Shown here piece by piece: positions 53,702 to 63,054 of a stretch of 64,000 nt of DNA (positions within the stretch are counted from its first letter, which is position 1; every line of letters begins with the position of its first letter). Below the pieces are notes generated by a model that saw nothing but the letters and a program-made list of their open reading frames with translations, was not told where the DNA came from and made no database searches. The stretch is from JAALKW01 sp963974485 (GTDB lineage: Bacteria > Pseudomonadota > Gammaproteobacteria > Legionellales > Legionellaceae). Both the position numbers and the translations under genes were made by a program. The stretch lies in the NCBI GenBank assembly GCA_963974485.1, contig CAXBBS010000009.1, positions 1-64,000 on the forward strand. Direction: 5' to 3'.

Positions 53702-55198
53702 ATGGAAACAAACCAGACACCCACGCTACGGAGCAGCACCGCTACTTTATGGGCTCAAATACCTAAAGATATACGCTCAACGTTATCGACCTCTCGTCAT
53801 GCTCAGGCTCAGCACAAAAGAAATACCCACGTTTTGGCATTAGCATTAATTAGACTCTGGACCGCAAGCGAATCAGAGGGTTACACTCAGTTGCATACAA
53901 CGCAAAAAATACCTTTAGACAATATTTCTCCTGACACCATTCACCAACAATTTGTAAATGAACAACCGAGTAACCTCGGCGCACTCACGCTCGTGAACTT
54001 ACTTTTATCCAATAAAGATTTTCCCACATCACTCAGTATGAACATGAACATGAACATGAACATGGGTACAGCCGATTTTTTATTTACACAACAAGGTGGT
54101 ACCTTTTGGTCTGATTATAACGCTCGTGCTCCTGTCGACGCTCATCATTTCCTAACAACAACGGACTCCCTCGAAGAATCGTTGGCACGTGCTCTATCGA
54201 GGAAGATGGGTACGCATGCAGCATGGTGGCAGATAGCTTTACAGGGCATTGCCCCGAAAGAACAGCGCTCTATCCCGCTGACAAAACTCTTTCAGTTTGA
54301 AATTTTTGAAACGGCTTTACGTATATTTTTAACACCAATGCCGATGATAGAGCAGCTCGCAGATGCAACACTCAAACACCACGACTCTAATTTTAATCAC
54401 TATCTCTTCAGAAAAATTGCTCAATTTAAAGAAAGATTTCTTAGCATGCTTTCAGAGCATCAATACACACAATGGCATCGTTGGATAGCACGCCAAGGGC
54501 TATTTCATGTCAAAAATTATATCCGCTATATGTCGCATCCTGAAATCAGTTCTGAATTTATGCAGCATATCGTGCATAGCAGTATTGAACTCAGCATCCC
54601 CAACTTATACCGCATTGTACCTTTCGAACACATGCGTAATTTTACCATCAACAACAAAGCGCAGTTATTGGATTATCTCATTGCACAGTTTGAAAAAAAT
54701 TGGCAGCACGTAGCAACCCAGCCCATGAATAAATTATGGATGTTCACCGATGCATTGGTGATCTCGTTGGATGTCGAGCTACGACGCCAATCAACCACAA
54801 TAGGTATAGAGCCTGAGGTTAAGCTATTTTTAGGCCATTTTATGATGGCATGTATGTCGCTAAAAAAGCATGCTCTTATCCGTTTTTTAGTCTCACAAGA
54901 CGATACGTTAGTGCATATACCGATACAAAAAAAAGCGACCTTGCTGCCTGAAGACGAAAAATGGGCTAATCATTCGTTATTATATTTTGCGCAACAAAAA
55001 AACCATACAGAGATGGTTGCGCTATTGAAATCAAAGGGCGCACGCTTATTAATGATCGAGTCAGGAGAAACAACGATCGAATCACCGAAAGCTGAACACC
55101 GTGCTTCCAGACGACGCGCTTCATTTTTCGGGCAACCTCAAGCGAATGAACCATTACACGATAGACAACTCGAATTAGATCTCCTGGGTCCAATGTAG
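53702..55198 (+). CDS. 498-aa orphan with ankyrin-like C-terminus
   Basis: The function is unknown. It is mostly helical. The final ~100 residues include one ankyrin-like hairpin (NHSLLYFAQQKNHTEMVALLKSKGA) and an earlier LKKHALIRFLVSQDD, then a basic, polar tail (EHRASRRRASF). Residues 113-121 read MNMNMNMNM, coded by a hexanucleotide repeat. It lies 20 bp after the zinc protease gene and could be read through from it. Size and ankyrin-like end suggest an effector candidate, but there is no direct evidence. Confidence 0.65.
   Translation: METNQTPTLRSSTATLWAQIPKDIRSTLSTSRHAQAQHKRNTHVLALALIRLWTASESEGYTQLHTTQKIPLDNISPDTIHQQFVNEQPSNLGALTLVNLLLSNKDFPTSLSMNMNMNMNMGTADFLFTQQGGTFWSDYNARAPVDAHHFLTTTDSLEESLARALSRKMGTHAAWWQIALQGIAPKEQRSIPLTKLFQFEIFETALRIFLTPMPMIEQLADATLKHHDSNFNHYLFRKIAQFKERFLSMLSEHQYTQWHRWIARQGLFHVKNYIRYMSHPEISSEFMQHIVHSSIELSIPNLYRIVPFEHMRNFTINNKAQLLDYLIAQFEKNWQHVATQPMNKLWMFTDALVISLDVELRRQSTTIGIEPEVKLFLGHFMMACMSLKKHALIRFLVSQDDTLVHIPIQKKATLLPEDEKWANHSLLYFAQQKNHTEMVALLKSKGARLLMIESGETTIESPKAEHRASRRRASFFGQPQANEPLHDRQLELDLLGPM
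54038..54064 (+). repeat. In-frame hexanucleotide microsatellite
   Basis: Four copies of ATGAAC plus a final ATG encode alternating Met-Asn. Slippage by whole units would change the protein length by two residues without a frameshift. Confidence 0.9.
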
Positions 55199-55321
55199 AA
55201 AAAAAAGGCGACAACCCTTCACGATAAAATCTACATTAATTTTCGTGATCCTCACGACGTGCTTTTTCTTGATCCCCGTCTATGCTTTAAACTAGACCTA
55301 TGATTTATACCGGAGAAAAAC

Positions 55322-56590
55322 GTGATCGATCCATTGACCTATCCGCCCAAAGGCGATAAAAAAAATTCAGATTATTTCAACGAATACCGCGTTAAAATTT
55401 ACGAACGCAGACAGTCCAGTGGACTCAATCAATTGCTCGGTAATATTCAAGCCCTGGTCGTTCAAGTACAAACGGGCGATGGATTTGCTTATCTAAAAGA
55501 ACTCTATGCCATGATGCCTTATCGTTATAGTAAGAGCTTTATTACCGAAACGCATCGGATTTATATTTTAGAAAATACAAAGCAAGCACCGCTATTTATT
55601 GTATTAGAACCGCTGGACTTTCATTTTAAAGATGATATTACACGTATTAACAAAATGTACCCGAACGCCCGTGAGAAATTTAATGCACGCTACGTTGGTG
55701 AAATTATGCACTGCAAAGATTTAAACGAAACAAAAAAAATATTAGAAAGCCATGATTTTAATTTCCAAGATCCGAATATTACCGAGAATAAATTTTACTG
55801 TAATCCGTATATTGCGTTCACACGCATGTCAAATCATACGTTTAATAGCATGGGTTATACCCAACATGATTTACGAGATTTTGAAAATTTAGACCGTTTA
55901 GATCTTGGCCAGGCCTTCAGCCTCACCAACGCACAACAGAAAGAGCTGGATGCTATTGATACGTTCACGACAAAAACAGGTATCAAACCTTTGATGAAAG
56001 GCGTTGACCACATGGCCACCCGTATTCTTGCCGGCGAGCGCGAGGATGCTATCTTAGAATTTCTATGTTTGAGTAATTATTATTTTTGGGGTGCCTATAA
56101 CATTGGAGAGATGAATTCATCGACCAATGTTAACCGCGTGCCACATGGCGATGATATTAAATCACCCGCCAAAGTTTTTACTGCGAATAATACGCCGTTT
56201 ATGATTAATTCGTTTAAACATTTACCGATGCCCACTGAAAATTTTGTCCGTAATTATGGGCGGCGCATGCACCATATTGCGATCGAAATTGCTGATGGCG
56301 ATCATAGTAAAACCATGAAAAATCTAGACCATGTGATTCATATTTTACGCGACCAAAAACATGTTCAATTTTTAGCTAAAATATTTGGTGAATGCAAAGA
56401 TGAGCCTGATTTAAAGCAAATTTTTTCTAAACATTCTGCATTGTCTTTATTAATTACCGAATATGTTGAGCGCTGCCATGGTTTTGATGGTTTTTTTACC
56501 AAGCATAATGTAGCCGCGCTCACCGAAGCTGCAGGGCTTGATGAAGAGGTGAAACAACATCATCTTCAAAAAGGTATTGTTGGTGATTAA
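55322..56590 (+). CDS. VOC-superfamily dioxygenase-like protein (HPPD-related)
   Basis: 422 residues. The C-terminal half resembles 4-hydroxyphenylpyruvate dioxygenase: KGVDHMATRIL offers His230, RRMHHIAIEI offers His318 and ITEYVERCHGFDGFF offers Glu380. These are in the right order for the 2-His-1-Glu iron site, with a NFKALFE-like segment after. The N-terminal half has no clear match. The spacing between ligands differs from classical HPPD, so the substrate may differ. The start is GTG 55322 with GGAG 6 nt upstream. It is single and convergent with the decarboxylase gene. Confidence 0.65.
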   Translation: MIDPLTYPPKGDKKNSDYFNEYRVKIYERRQSSGLNQLLGNIQALVVQVQTGDGFAYLKELYAMMPYRYSKSFITETHRIYILENTKQAPLFIVLEPLDFHFKDDITRINKMYPNAREKFNARYVGEIMHCKDLNETKKILESHDFNFQDPNITENKFYCNPYIAFTRMSNHTFNSMGYTQHDLRDFENLDRLDLGQAFSLTNAQQKELDAIDTFTTKTGIKPLMKGVDHMATRILAGEREDAILEFLCLSNYYFWGAYNIGEMNSSTNVNRVPHGDDIKSPAKVFTANNTPFMINSFKHLPMPTENFVRNYGRRMHHIAIEIADGDHSKTMKNLDHVIHILRDQKHVQFLAKIFGECKDEPDLKQIFSKHSALSLLITEYVERCHGFDGFFTKHNVAALTEAAGLDEEVKQHHLQKGIVGD

Positions 56591-56677
56591 GCTCTAAATA
56601 TTGGATAGAAAAGCCACGCCTAACATCTATCATCTATTTTAATGCAAATTTAATGCAAAAAAACGTAACGCGACAAG

Positions 56678-56703
56678 AAAACCCCTCAGGCCTCAGGGGT
56701 TTT
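56678..56703. terminator. Bidirectional intrinsic terminator
   Basis: AAAACCCCT and AGGGGTTTT form a perfect 9-bp stem around an 8-nt loop, with A/T tracts on both sides, so it can work in both directions. It lies between the convergent VOC-like and decarboxylase genes. The decarboxylase stop codon (56686-56688) is inside the hairpin. Confidence 0.85.
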
Positions 56704-58362
56704 CAACTTATAGAGCTGATCCTTTTTATCATCTGAAATGGGCTGACTCTCTTCTGCTGGAATCATGACTTCGATGTAGGCTGGTGCATCAGATTCTTCA
56801 ATGCGTCTAATGGCGTCATCTAATTCTGCAACCGTTGTCACTCGCCCCGTAACCCAACCCTCGCATCCCATCGCTTCTGGAATCAGGTGATACTTCACCG
56901 CTGCAAGATTATCGTACGCATGGCCCATTTCACTTAAAATATCCTCAATACCAAAAATACCGTTATTAAGCACAAATATTGCAATGTTAGGTTGATAGCG
57001 GCCCATGACGGCGACTTCATTGTATGTGAGCTGATGTGAGCCATCGCCAGTTACAAGCACCGTGCGTCCTTCTTTATTTGCCATAGCAACGCCAAAAGCA
57101 GCTGGGGTACCCCACCCGATTGAGCCCCACAAAACCTGAGATTCATACCCAACCCCTTCCGGTAATAGCAACGGTCCCAAATGAAGCATGCAGGTTCCTG
57201 TTTCAGCAACAAGAACATCACCGGAGCGTAACATTTTTTGAATGCGAGGATAAAAAACACCAGAACCCGTTAAATCATTGGCGACACCAACCATATCGAG
57301 GGCCTGAGGTTTTGACGCTGTGTCGATCGTATGAATCAAAGAAACCTTCGCAATCAAACCTTGGAGCACATCCTCAAGGCTTGTACCGACCCAAACTTTG
57401 TCACCAATCTGCACCCATGTGTCACGAATGCGCACAATACGATCCTGAGATATCTTGTCGGACCAGAAGCCAGTATTTAGATCTTCAAATACGATTCCAC
57501 CAATATCAAGAATCAGATCAGCAGATTCAACAACGCGAGAGACTTCTTCTGGATAAGAGCTCAAGCCATTGTATATCCCCAAGTATCCCGGAAGCATCTC
57601 GCTAACAACCCCTTTATCCATGGGCATCAACGCAAACGATAGTTTTGACTTGGTCAAAAATTCAACCAACTTGGCCTCCAGCCCAAAACGTTTCACAATA
57701 ATCGAGGGTAATGCCACAACGTTTTTTGAAGACTGCAGTACCTTGAGCAATGCATCTACGGCCGCATCAACTTCGATTTTAACTGCCCCACGACGTGCAA
57801 TTTGTGACACATGCTTACCTTTGATAGGTGTACCAATCACAGCCATTTTACCGTAATCTTCAGGGATGACGATGTAAGCAGGTTTGCACTGACCAAGCGC
57901 CTCTTCAATAACCCTCTCAAGTTCCCGGATCGTATTTTCAGGCGTTAAAACAGTCGATACGCAACAAGCCGCACCAGAAAGTGCTTCAAAATTTCCATAG
58001 ACCCCATCGCCAAGCGTGTGGTGCGTTATTAGGCCTGGGTGAACAATGCGACGAGACGGCGCGCCAACGATATGAAAGACAGGCACTCGGTGGGCCAAAC
58101 AACCCATGACTCCGTTCAATGCACTCAGCTCACCAACACCATAGGTTGTGCTCAGCATAGCTGCCCCAAAACGACGACCGTAGCCATCAGCTGCATAAGC
58201 GGCGTTGAGCTCATTTGCACAAGCAACCCACTTAAGCTCAGAAACAAGCTCGATCGCATCATCAAAAGGAAATGCATAGTCCCCCGGTACACCAAATACA
58301 TGCTGAATACCCAGGTCAGATAAACGCTGTGCGACATAGACCGCAACGGATACATTTTGCAT
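56686..58362 (-). CDS. ThDP-dependent 2-oxo acid decarboxylase (pyruvate/indolepyruvate type)
   Basis: A 558-residue cytoplasmic enzyme that non-oxidatively decarboxylates a 2-oxo acid such as pyruvate or indolepyruvate. GVPGDYAFPF and NELNAAYAADGYGR hold the catalytic Glu near residue 50. HHTLGDG is the PDC-type His-His pair. GDGSHQLTYNE…NNGIFGIE is the ThDP/Mg2+ motif. The substrate cannot be told from sequence alone. It is monocistronic, ends within a terminator, and has no pathway neighbours, so acquisition by transfer is possible. Confidence 0.9.
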   Translation of the reverse strand: MQNVSVAVYVAQRLSDLGIQHVFGVPGDYAFPFDDAIELVSELKWVACANELNAAYAADGYGRRFGAAMLSTTYGVGELSALNGVMGCLAHRVPVFHIVGAPSRRIVHPGLITHHTLGDGVYGNFEALSGAACCVSTVLTPENTIRELERVIEEALGQCKPAYIVIPEDYGKMAVIGTPIKGKHVSQIARRGAVKIEVDAAVDALLKVLQSSKNVVALPSIIVKRFGLEAKLVEFLTKSKLSFALMPMDKGVVSEMLPGYLGIYNGLSSYPEEVSRVVESADLILDIGGIVFEDLNTGFWSDKISQDRIVRIRDTWVQIGDKVWVGTSLEDVLQGLIAKVSLIHTIDTASKPQALDMVGVANDLTGSGVFYPRIQKMLRSGDVLVAETGTCMLHLGPLLLPEGVGYESQVLWGSIGWGTPAAFGVAMANKEGRTVLVTGDGSHQLTYNEVAVMGRYQPNIAIFVLNNGIFGIEDILSEMGHAYDNLAAVKYHLIPEAMGCEGWVTGRVTTVAELDDAIRRIEESDAPAYIEVMIPAEESQPISDDKKDQLYKLKTPEA

Positions 58363-58613
58363 ATGATATCTCCATGACAGTGAAATAAGATAACTGTAGT
58401 AAAATTACTATAGCAGGAATTTTCCACATCGCTCAGACGTGATTACCCAACGACTTACTCCAAAATAAAGACCATTTCAAAACAATGCCTATATGTTTTA
58501 TACGTATGAAAAAAAATTAGACCGATACAGGCCTTGACTCAAGCCATCGCTGCAACTAAAATACACGCATTAATTGTGCTGTCGATTATAATATTTTAAC
58601 CAAAGGATCATCA

Positions 58614-58838
58614 ATGCCTACCGTTCGTGTAAAAGAAGGCGAAAACCCAGAATACGCACTTCGCCGTTTTAAACGTTCTTGTGAAAAAGCTGGAGTATTA
58701 ACTGAATTACGACGTCGTGAATTTTATGAAAAACCAACGGCTGAACGTAAACGTAAACAAGCTGCAGCTGTTAAACGTCATCTTAAAAAGATTTCACGTG
58801 ACACCTTGTCTAAAAAAGTAAACAAGCGTCGACGTTAA
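58614..58838 (+). CDS. rpsU: 30S ribosomal protein S21
   Basis: 74 residues, highly basic, with VRVKEGENPEYALRRFKRSCEKAG, the S21 signature. It helps the ribosome recognise messages. AAGGA lies 7 nt before the ATG and a TATAAT-like box is at 58587-58592. First gene of the conserved rpsU-yqeY-dnaG block; the yqeY ATG is 2 bp after its stop. Confidence 0.97.
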   Translation: MPTVRVKEGENPEYALRRFKRSCEKAGVLTELRRREFYEKPTAERKRKQAAAVKRHLKKISRDTLSKKVNKRRR

Positions 58839-58840
58839 TC

Positions 58841-59284
58841 ATGTCTATTAAAGTAAGCATTAACGCTGATCTAAAAAAAGCCATGCTTGCTCGTGATAAG
58901 CGTACCGTAGGTGCGCTTCGTCTTGTGACATCGGCGATTAAGCAGATTGAAATAGACGAGCGCATTGAACTTGATGATGCACGTATTCTTGCTGTGCTCG
59001 ACAAGCTATCTAAGCAACGTCAAGAATCCATATCACAATATCAAGCGGCCAGCCGGCCTGATTTAGAAGAACAAGAAGTGTTTGAGTTATCGCTCATCAA
59101 ACACTATCTTCCGGAACCTCTTTCCCAAGAAGCCATCGATGCCCTCATTGTTGAAGCCTTTGCTGAAACCGGCGCATCAAACATGCGTGATATGGGTAAA
59201 GTTGTCGCCTATTTAAAACCGCAGCTTCAAGGACGTGCCGATATGGGTCCTATCAGTGCGTTAATTAAAGCGAAGCTTGCTTAA
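58841..59284 (+). CDS. yqeY: GatB/YqeY domain protein
   Basis: 147 residues related to the tRNA-binding tail of the amidotransferase subunit GatB. Family motifs: LGALRLV-like VGALRLVTSAIKQIEID, KQRQESISQY and GKVVAYLKPQLQGRADMG. The molecular role is not established. Located between rpsU and dnaG as in many proteobacteria, 36 bp before dnaG. Confidence 0.93.
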   Translation: MSIKVSINADLKKAMLARDKRTVGALRLVTSAIKQIEIDERIELDDARILAVLDKLSKQRQESISQYQAASRPDLEEQEVFELSLIKHYLPEPLSQEAIDALIVEAFAETGASNMRDMGKVVAYLKPQLQGRADMGPISALIKAKLA

Positions 59285-59320
59285 CCAATCACACGAACAT
59301 ACAACCATAGGTAATCTACG

Positions 59321-61114
59321 ATGGGAGGCCTAATCCCGCAGCCGTTCATCGATGAGTTGCTTGCAAAAATTGACATCATTACGTTTATCGACAGCTACGT
59401 TCCCCTAAAAAAATTGGGCTTAACGCATGCTGCATGTTGTCCGTTTCATGACGAAAAAACACCGTCGTTCAATGTGATAGCTAAAAAACAGTTTTATCAT
59501 TGTTTTGGTTGTGGCGCGAGTGGCAATGTTATTAGCTTTGCCATGAATTATTTACACCAAGACTTTCCTGAAGCCATTGAGACGCTTGCTGCACGTGCGG
59601 GCCTCGAAGTCCCTCACGACAGTAAAGCAAGCCACACGCCTAAAGCGCAAACATTGCCTTTATACGAACTCTTAGAGCAAGTCGCCACGTTTTATCAAAA
59701 GCAATTAGCAAACACGTCCGGGCAAACCGCAACAAGCTATCTCAAAGCACGAGATGTACACGGTGATGTTTTACAACAATACCAACTCGGTTACGCTCCC
59801 GAGGCCTGGCGAACGCTTGAACAAGCCTTTAAAGCCCATAAAGATGGGTTAATCACTACCGGCATGCTCATACAAAAAGATGAATCAAGTTCTAATACTT
59901 ACGATCGTTACCGCCATCGCCTCATGTTCCCTATTCATGATCGGCACGGTCGCATCATTGGATTTGGTGGTCGCGCGATTGATGCCGATCAAAAACCTAA
60001 GTATTTGAACTCACCTGAAACCGTTATTTTTCAGAAAAACCGCGAGCTCTATGGCCTGCACCAAATTATTAATAAAAAATCAACACCGATTGTCGATTCC
60101 ATCCTTGTGGTAGAAGGCTATATGGATGTGATTGCACTCGCTCAGCATGGTATACCGAGAACCGTGGCAACCTTAGGTACGGCGACAAGCACGTATCATA
60201 TTCAGCTTTTGAGTAAACACACACCCACCATTATTTTCTGTTTTGATGGTGATGCCGCAGGAAAAAAAGCCGCCCTGCGTGCGCTTGACAGCACACTACC
60301 CTCACTTGATGGGAAACTTAACGCACAATTCATTTTTTTACCTGATGGACATGATCCTGATAGTCTCGTACGCCACGAAGGCAAGCCTGCGTTTGAAGCG
60401 CGTCTAAAACAGGCCTTACCACTACACACGTATTTACTGAATACGCTCACGCAATCGCTGGACATGAGCAGCTTGGCAGGTCGAGGACAGCTTCTAACCG
60501 CCCTCAAGCCCTATTGGAAAAAAATTCCTGACGGCTCATACAAGCATTTACTCTTAGACGAACTTGCCCGAATCACCCACCTTGAATACCACCGTGTAGA
60601 CAGCCTGTTAACTTCAGATCAAGCGCCTACGGATATAGCATCCAAACCACAACCTACCATTCATAACAATAATAATAATAATAATAATAATAAAAAACGC
60701 ACGCCCATTCGTCTTGCCACAGCCCTCCTGCTTCAGCACCCTGAAATTTTTGCGGCAGCAGAAGAACATATCCCTCCTGCCGATCAATTCACCGAAGCAA
60801 ACCAACGTGTGCTACGACGTCTCTTAGAGCAGCTTCATACACGCCCTGAAAGCAATACCGCACATTTACTCGAACCATTTCGAAAAACACCTATCTTTGA
60901 AGCACTCAATCAACTCGCCGCTTGGGAACATCACGTGCCTGCCGATAATCTAGCGGCTGAATTTATCGAAACCGTTAATTTTCTTGTTAAACAAAGCGAA
61001 CTACGTGACATTGAGGCGCTGATTGAGAAAGCACGACGTGAAACACTCAGCGAGCCCGAACGACACGCACTCCAATCCATGCTCCAAAATCGACACCGCA
61101 CTCCCAAAAAATAA
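59321..61114 (+). CDS. dnaG: DNA primase
   Basis: It synthesises RNA primers at the replication fork. The 597-residue protein has the zinc finger (CCPFHDEKTPSF and FHCFGCGASGN-like YHCFGCGASGN, about 40-67), the TOPRIM core with VVEGYMDVIAL and FCFDGDAAGKKAA, and the C-terminal DnaB-binding domain. Nine consecutive Asn (449-457) from an AAT repeat sit in the linker before the helicase-binding domain. The usual partner rpoD does not follow: dksA does. Confidence 0.97.
   Translation: MGGLIPQPFIDELLAKIDIITFIDSYVPLKKLGLTHAACCPFHDEKTPSFNVIAKKQFYHCFGCGASGNVISFAMNYLHQDFPEAIETLAARAGLEVPHDSKASHTPKAQTLPLYELLEQVATFYQKQLANTSGQTATSYLKARDVHGDVLQQYQLGYAPEAWRTLEQAFKAHKDGLITTGMLIQKDESSSNTYDRYRHRLMFPIHDRHGRIIGFGGRAIDADQKPKYLNSPETVIFQKNRELYGLHQIINKKSTPIVDSILVVEGYMDVIALAQHGIPRTVATLGTATSTYHIQLLSKHTPTIIFCFDGDAAGKKAALRALDSTLPSLDGKLNAQFIFLPDGHDPDSLVRHEGKPAFEARLKQALPLHTYLLNTLTQSLDMSSLAGRGQLLTALKPYWKKIPDGSYKHLLLDELARITHLEYHRVDSLLTSDQAPTDIASKPQPTIHNNNNNNNNNKKRTPIRLATALLLQHPEIFAAAEEHIPPADQFTEANQRVLRRLLEQLHTRPESNTAHLLEPFRKTPIFEALNQLAAWEHHVPADNLAAEFIETVNFLVKQSELRDIEALIEKARRETLSEPERHALQSMLQNRHRTPKK
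60668..60691 (+). repeat. AAT trinucleotide microsatellite in dnaG
   Basis: Eight AAT copies, preceded by one AAC, encode nine asparagines in the inter-domain linker. Unit gain or loss keeps the frame. Confidence 0.92.
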
Positions 61115-61175
61115 AAATATCAGCTATTATAGTTGAAGCACCCTTGGTTTTTTGATATACCTAGCGTCTTCACTT

Positions 61176-61667
61176 ATGGCCTTAAAACCTAGGGACAGGG
61201 CTGTAATCATCAACATTAATCGCGAGAGTGAACTCACTGTGAATAACGATACCATTGGTAGCATACAAATCGCCCCTTACGTCGAAAAAAAAGACGAAGA
61301 ATACATGAGCGAAAACCAAAAGACGCACGTTGAAGCTATTCTATTAGCTTGGCGTAAATCCCTTATGGAAGAAGTGGACCGTACGGTTACACTCATGAAA
61401 GACGAAGCAGCCAACTTTCCCGATCCAGCTGATAGAGCGAGTCAAGAAGAAGAATTTAGTATCGAGCTACGATCGCGTGACCGTGAACGACGACTGATAA
61501 AAAAAATTGAAGACGGCCTTGAACGGCTCTCTGACCCAGACTTTGGTTACTGTGAGGCCTGCGGTATTGAAATCGGCTTAAGACGCCTTGAGGCACGTCC
61601 AACAGCGACCCTTTGTATCGATTGCAAAACACTTTCAGAAATCAAAGAGCGTCAAAATCAAGGCTAA
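61176..61667 (+). CDS. dksA: RNA polymerase-binding transcription factor DksA
   Basis: It works with ppGpp at the secondary channel of RNA polymerase. Hallmarks: EEYMSENQKTHVEAILLAWRK-type entry helix, the coiled-coil tip DEAANFPDPADRASQEE with its Asp pair, and the zinc finger CEACG…CIDC. ATG 61176 gives 163 residues. The frame extends to a TTG at 61152, and a GTG about 25 codons downstream is also possible, since none of them has a strong Shine-Dalgarno except GAGAG before that GTG. Confidence 0.95.
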   Translation: MALKPRDRAVIININRESELTVNNDTIGSIQIAPYVEKKDEEYMSENQKTHVEAILLAWRKSLMEEVDRTVTLMKDEAANFPDPADRASQEEEFSIELRSRDRERRLIKKIEDGLERLSDPDFGYCEACGIEIGLRRLEARPTATLCIDCKTLSEIKERQNQG

Positions 61668-61668
61668 G

Positions 61669-62937
61669 TCAGACGGCCTTATTTTTTAGATAAGGCCTGA
61701 TCACCTCAAGATGACGCGCAACAGACCCTTGACTTGCTTTGAGTGCATCGGTTGCTCGTTGAATTTGAGCTGTTCGCTCATCTACATGATGATGCAAATC
61801 TCCCATATGCTTCACCATCTGCTCAGCAGACAAAACCTGCTGCATCGCACGCACACGTAATAATTCTTCACATAATGATGCTGAGTTTTGCATAAACTGA
61901 CCGCAAAAAACAGGCACACCCAAAGCCATCGGTTCTAAAACATTATGCCCCCCTACAGGAACAAAACTCCCGCCAACAAACGCATAATCACTGAGCGCGT
62001 AAAAACCTAACAGCTCACCGAGGCAATCAAGCACAACAACATCTATATCTGGTGTAATCGACGCTTGCTGACTGCGACGCCCTGTTTTATAACCATGCGC
62101 GCATGCGAGTTGATAAACACTTTCAAACCGCTCAGGGTGACGTGGTGCAACCAACAGAACAACCCCAGGTACCGCTTGCTGTAAAGCTCGAAAAACCGAA
62201 AATACGTGTTGCTCTTCACCTTCATGCGTACTGCCTAAAATCACAACGGGACGCGCCTCTCCCCACGCTTGTTTAAATGCAAATAACGCACCTAATCCAT
62301 CCATTGAAACCTGGAGATCACTTTTCATATTACCCATAACGCGCACATGGCTACTTGGGGCACCCAAAGCACAAAATCGCTTGGCATCATGAGCACTTTG
62401 CGCCAAAATTCCGGTAAACTGAGCTAACAAAGGCTTAAAGAAATATTTAGCATATTGATAAGTTTTAAATGCACCATCCGAAATACGTGCATTCGCTAGA
62501 AACAAAGCCACCCCATGCGTACGCGCTTCTGCAATCATGTTAGGCCATAATTCTGTCTCCATAATAATACCAACCCGTGGCTGTGTTGTCGCAAAAAAAC
62601 GTCGTAACGCCCAAGGAAAATCGTACGGTATATACTGATGCGACACACGCCGACCAAACTGACGCAACACCTGCTCCGAACCCGTAGGTGTCATCGTGGT
62701 CACCAACACCCGCTGATGCTCTGCAAGCAATTGCTCTATCAGTGTTTGTGCAGCCACCACTTCACCGAGTGAAACGGCATGCAGCCAAACATCAACTTTG
62801 GAGGATACAATGGATCCCCACGAAAAACGCTCCCCTAGCCGCTGGGTATACGCGACATTCTTACGACCTTTTTTATGTAACCGGGCCCAAATAAAAGGTA
62901 ACGCGAGGTAAAATAAAAACGTATATAAATAGCGCAT
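61669..62937 (-). CDS. waaA: 3-deoxy-D-manno-octulosonic acid (Kdo) transferase
   Basis: A GT30 inner-membrane glycosyltransferase that adds Kdo to lipid A precursors. There is one N-terminal membrane anchor (YLYTFLFYLALPFIWARL), then WLHAVSLGEVVAAQTL, TTMTPTGSEQV, METELWPNMI, ILGSTHEGEE, VAPRHPERF and GGHNVLEPMALGVPVFCG. ATG 62937 follows AGGA. A longer frame begins with GTG 62967. It has 422 residues. Only 1 bp separates its stop from that of dksA. Confidence 0.95.
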   Translation of the reverse strand: MRYLYTFLFYLALPFIWARLHKKGRKNVAYTQRLGERFSWGSIVSSKVDVWLHAVSLGEVVAAQTLIEQLLAEHQRVLVTTMTPTGSEQVLRQFGRRVSHQYIPYDFPWALRRFFATTQPRVGIIMETELWPNMIAEARTHGVALFLANARISDGAFKTYQYAKYFFKPLLAQFTGILAQSAHDAKRFCALGAPSSHVRVMGNMKSDLQVSMDGLGALFAFKQAWGEARPVVILGSTHEGEEQHVFSVFRALQQAVPGVVLLVAPRHPERFESVYQLACAHGYKTGRRSQQASITPDIDVVVLDCLGELLGFYALSDYAFVGGSFVPVGGHNVLEPMALGVPVFCGQFMQNSASLCEELLRVRAMQQVLSAEQMVKHMGDLHHHVDERTAQIQRATDALKASQGSVARHLEVIRPYLKNKAV

Positions 62938-63054
62938 GAAAACGAGTCCTAAAAAAATCAGATGCACTAGTATACAATAATGCTTTAGTCTTAAACTAAA
63001 AAAATGTACGCTTAGTGTTTGATGTCAATTAATATCTTAAACTTGAGACAGCAT

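Noticed and set aside
60614..60805. Minus-strand frame with a run of isoleucines
   Set aside because: It is only the antisense of the AAT repeat and flanking dnaG codons.
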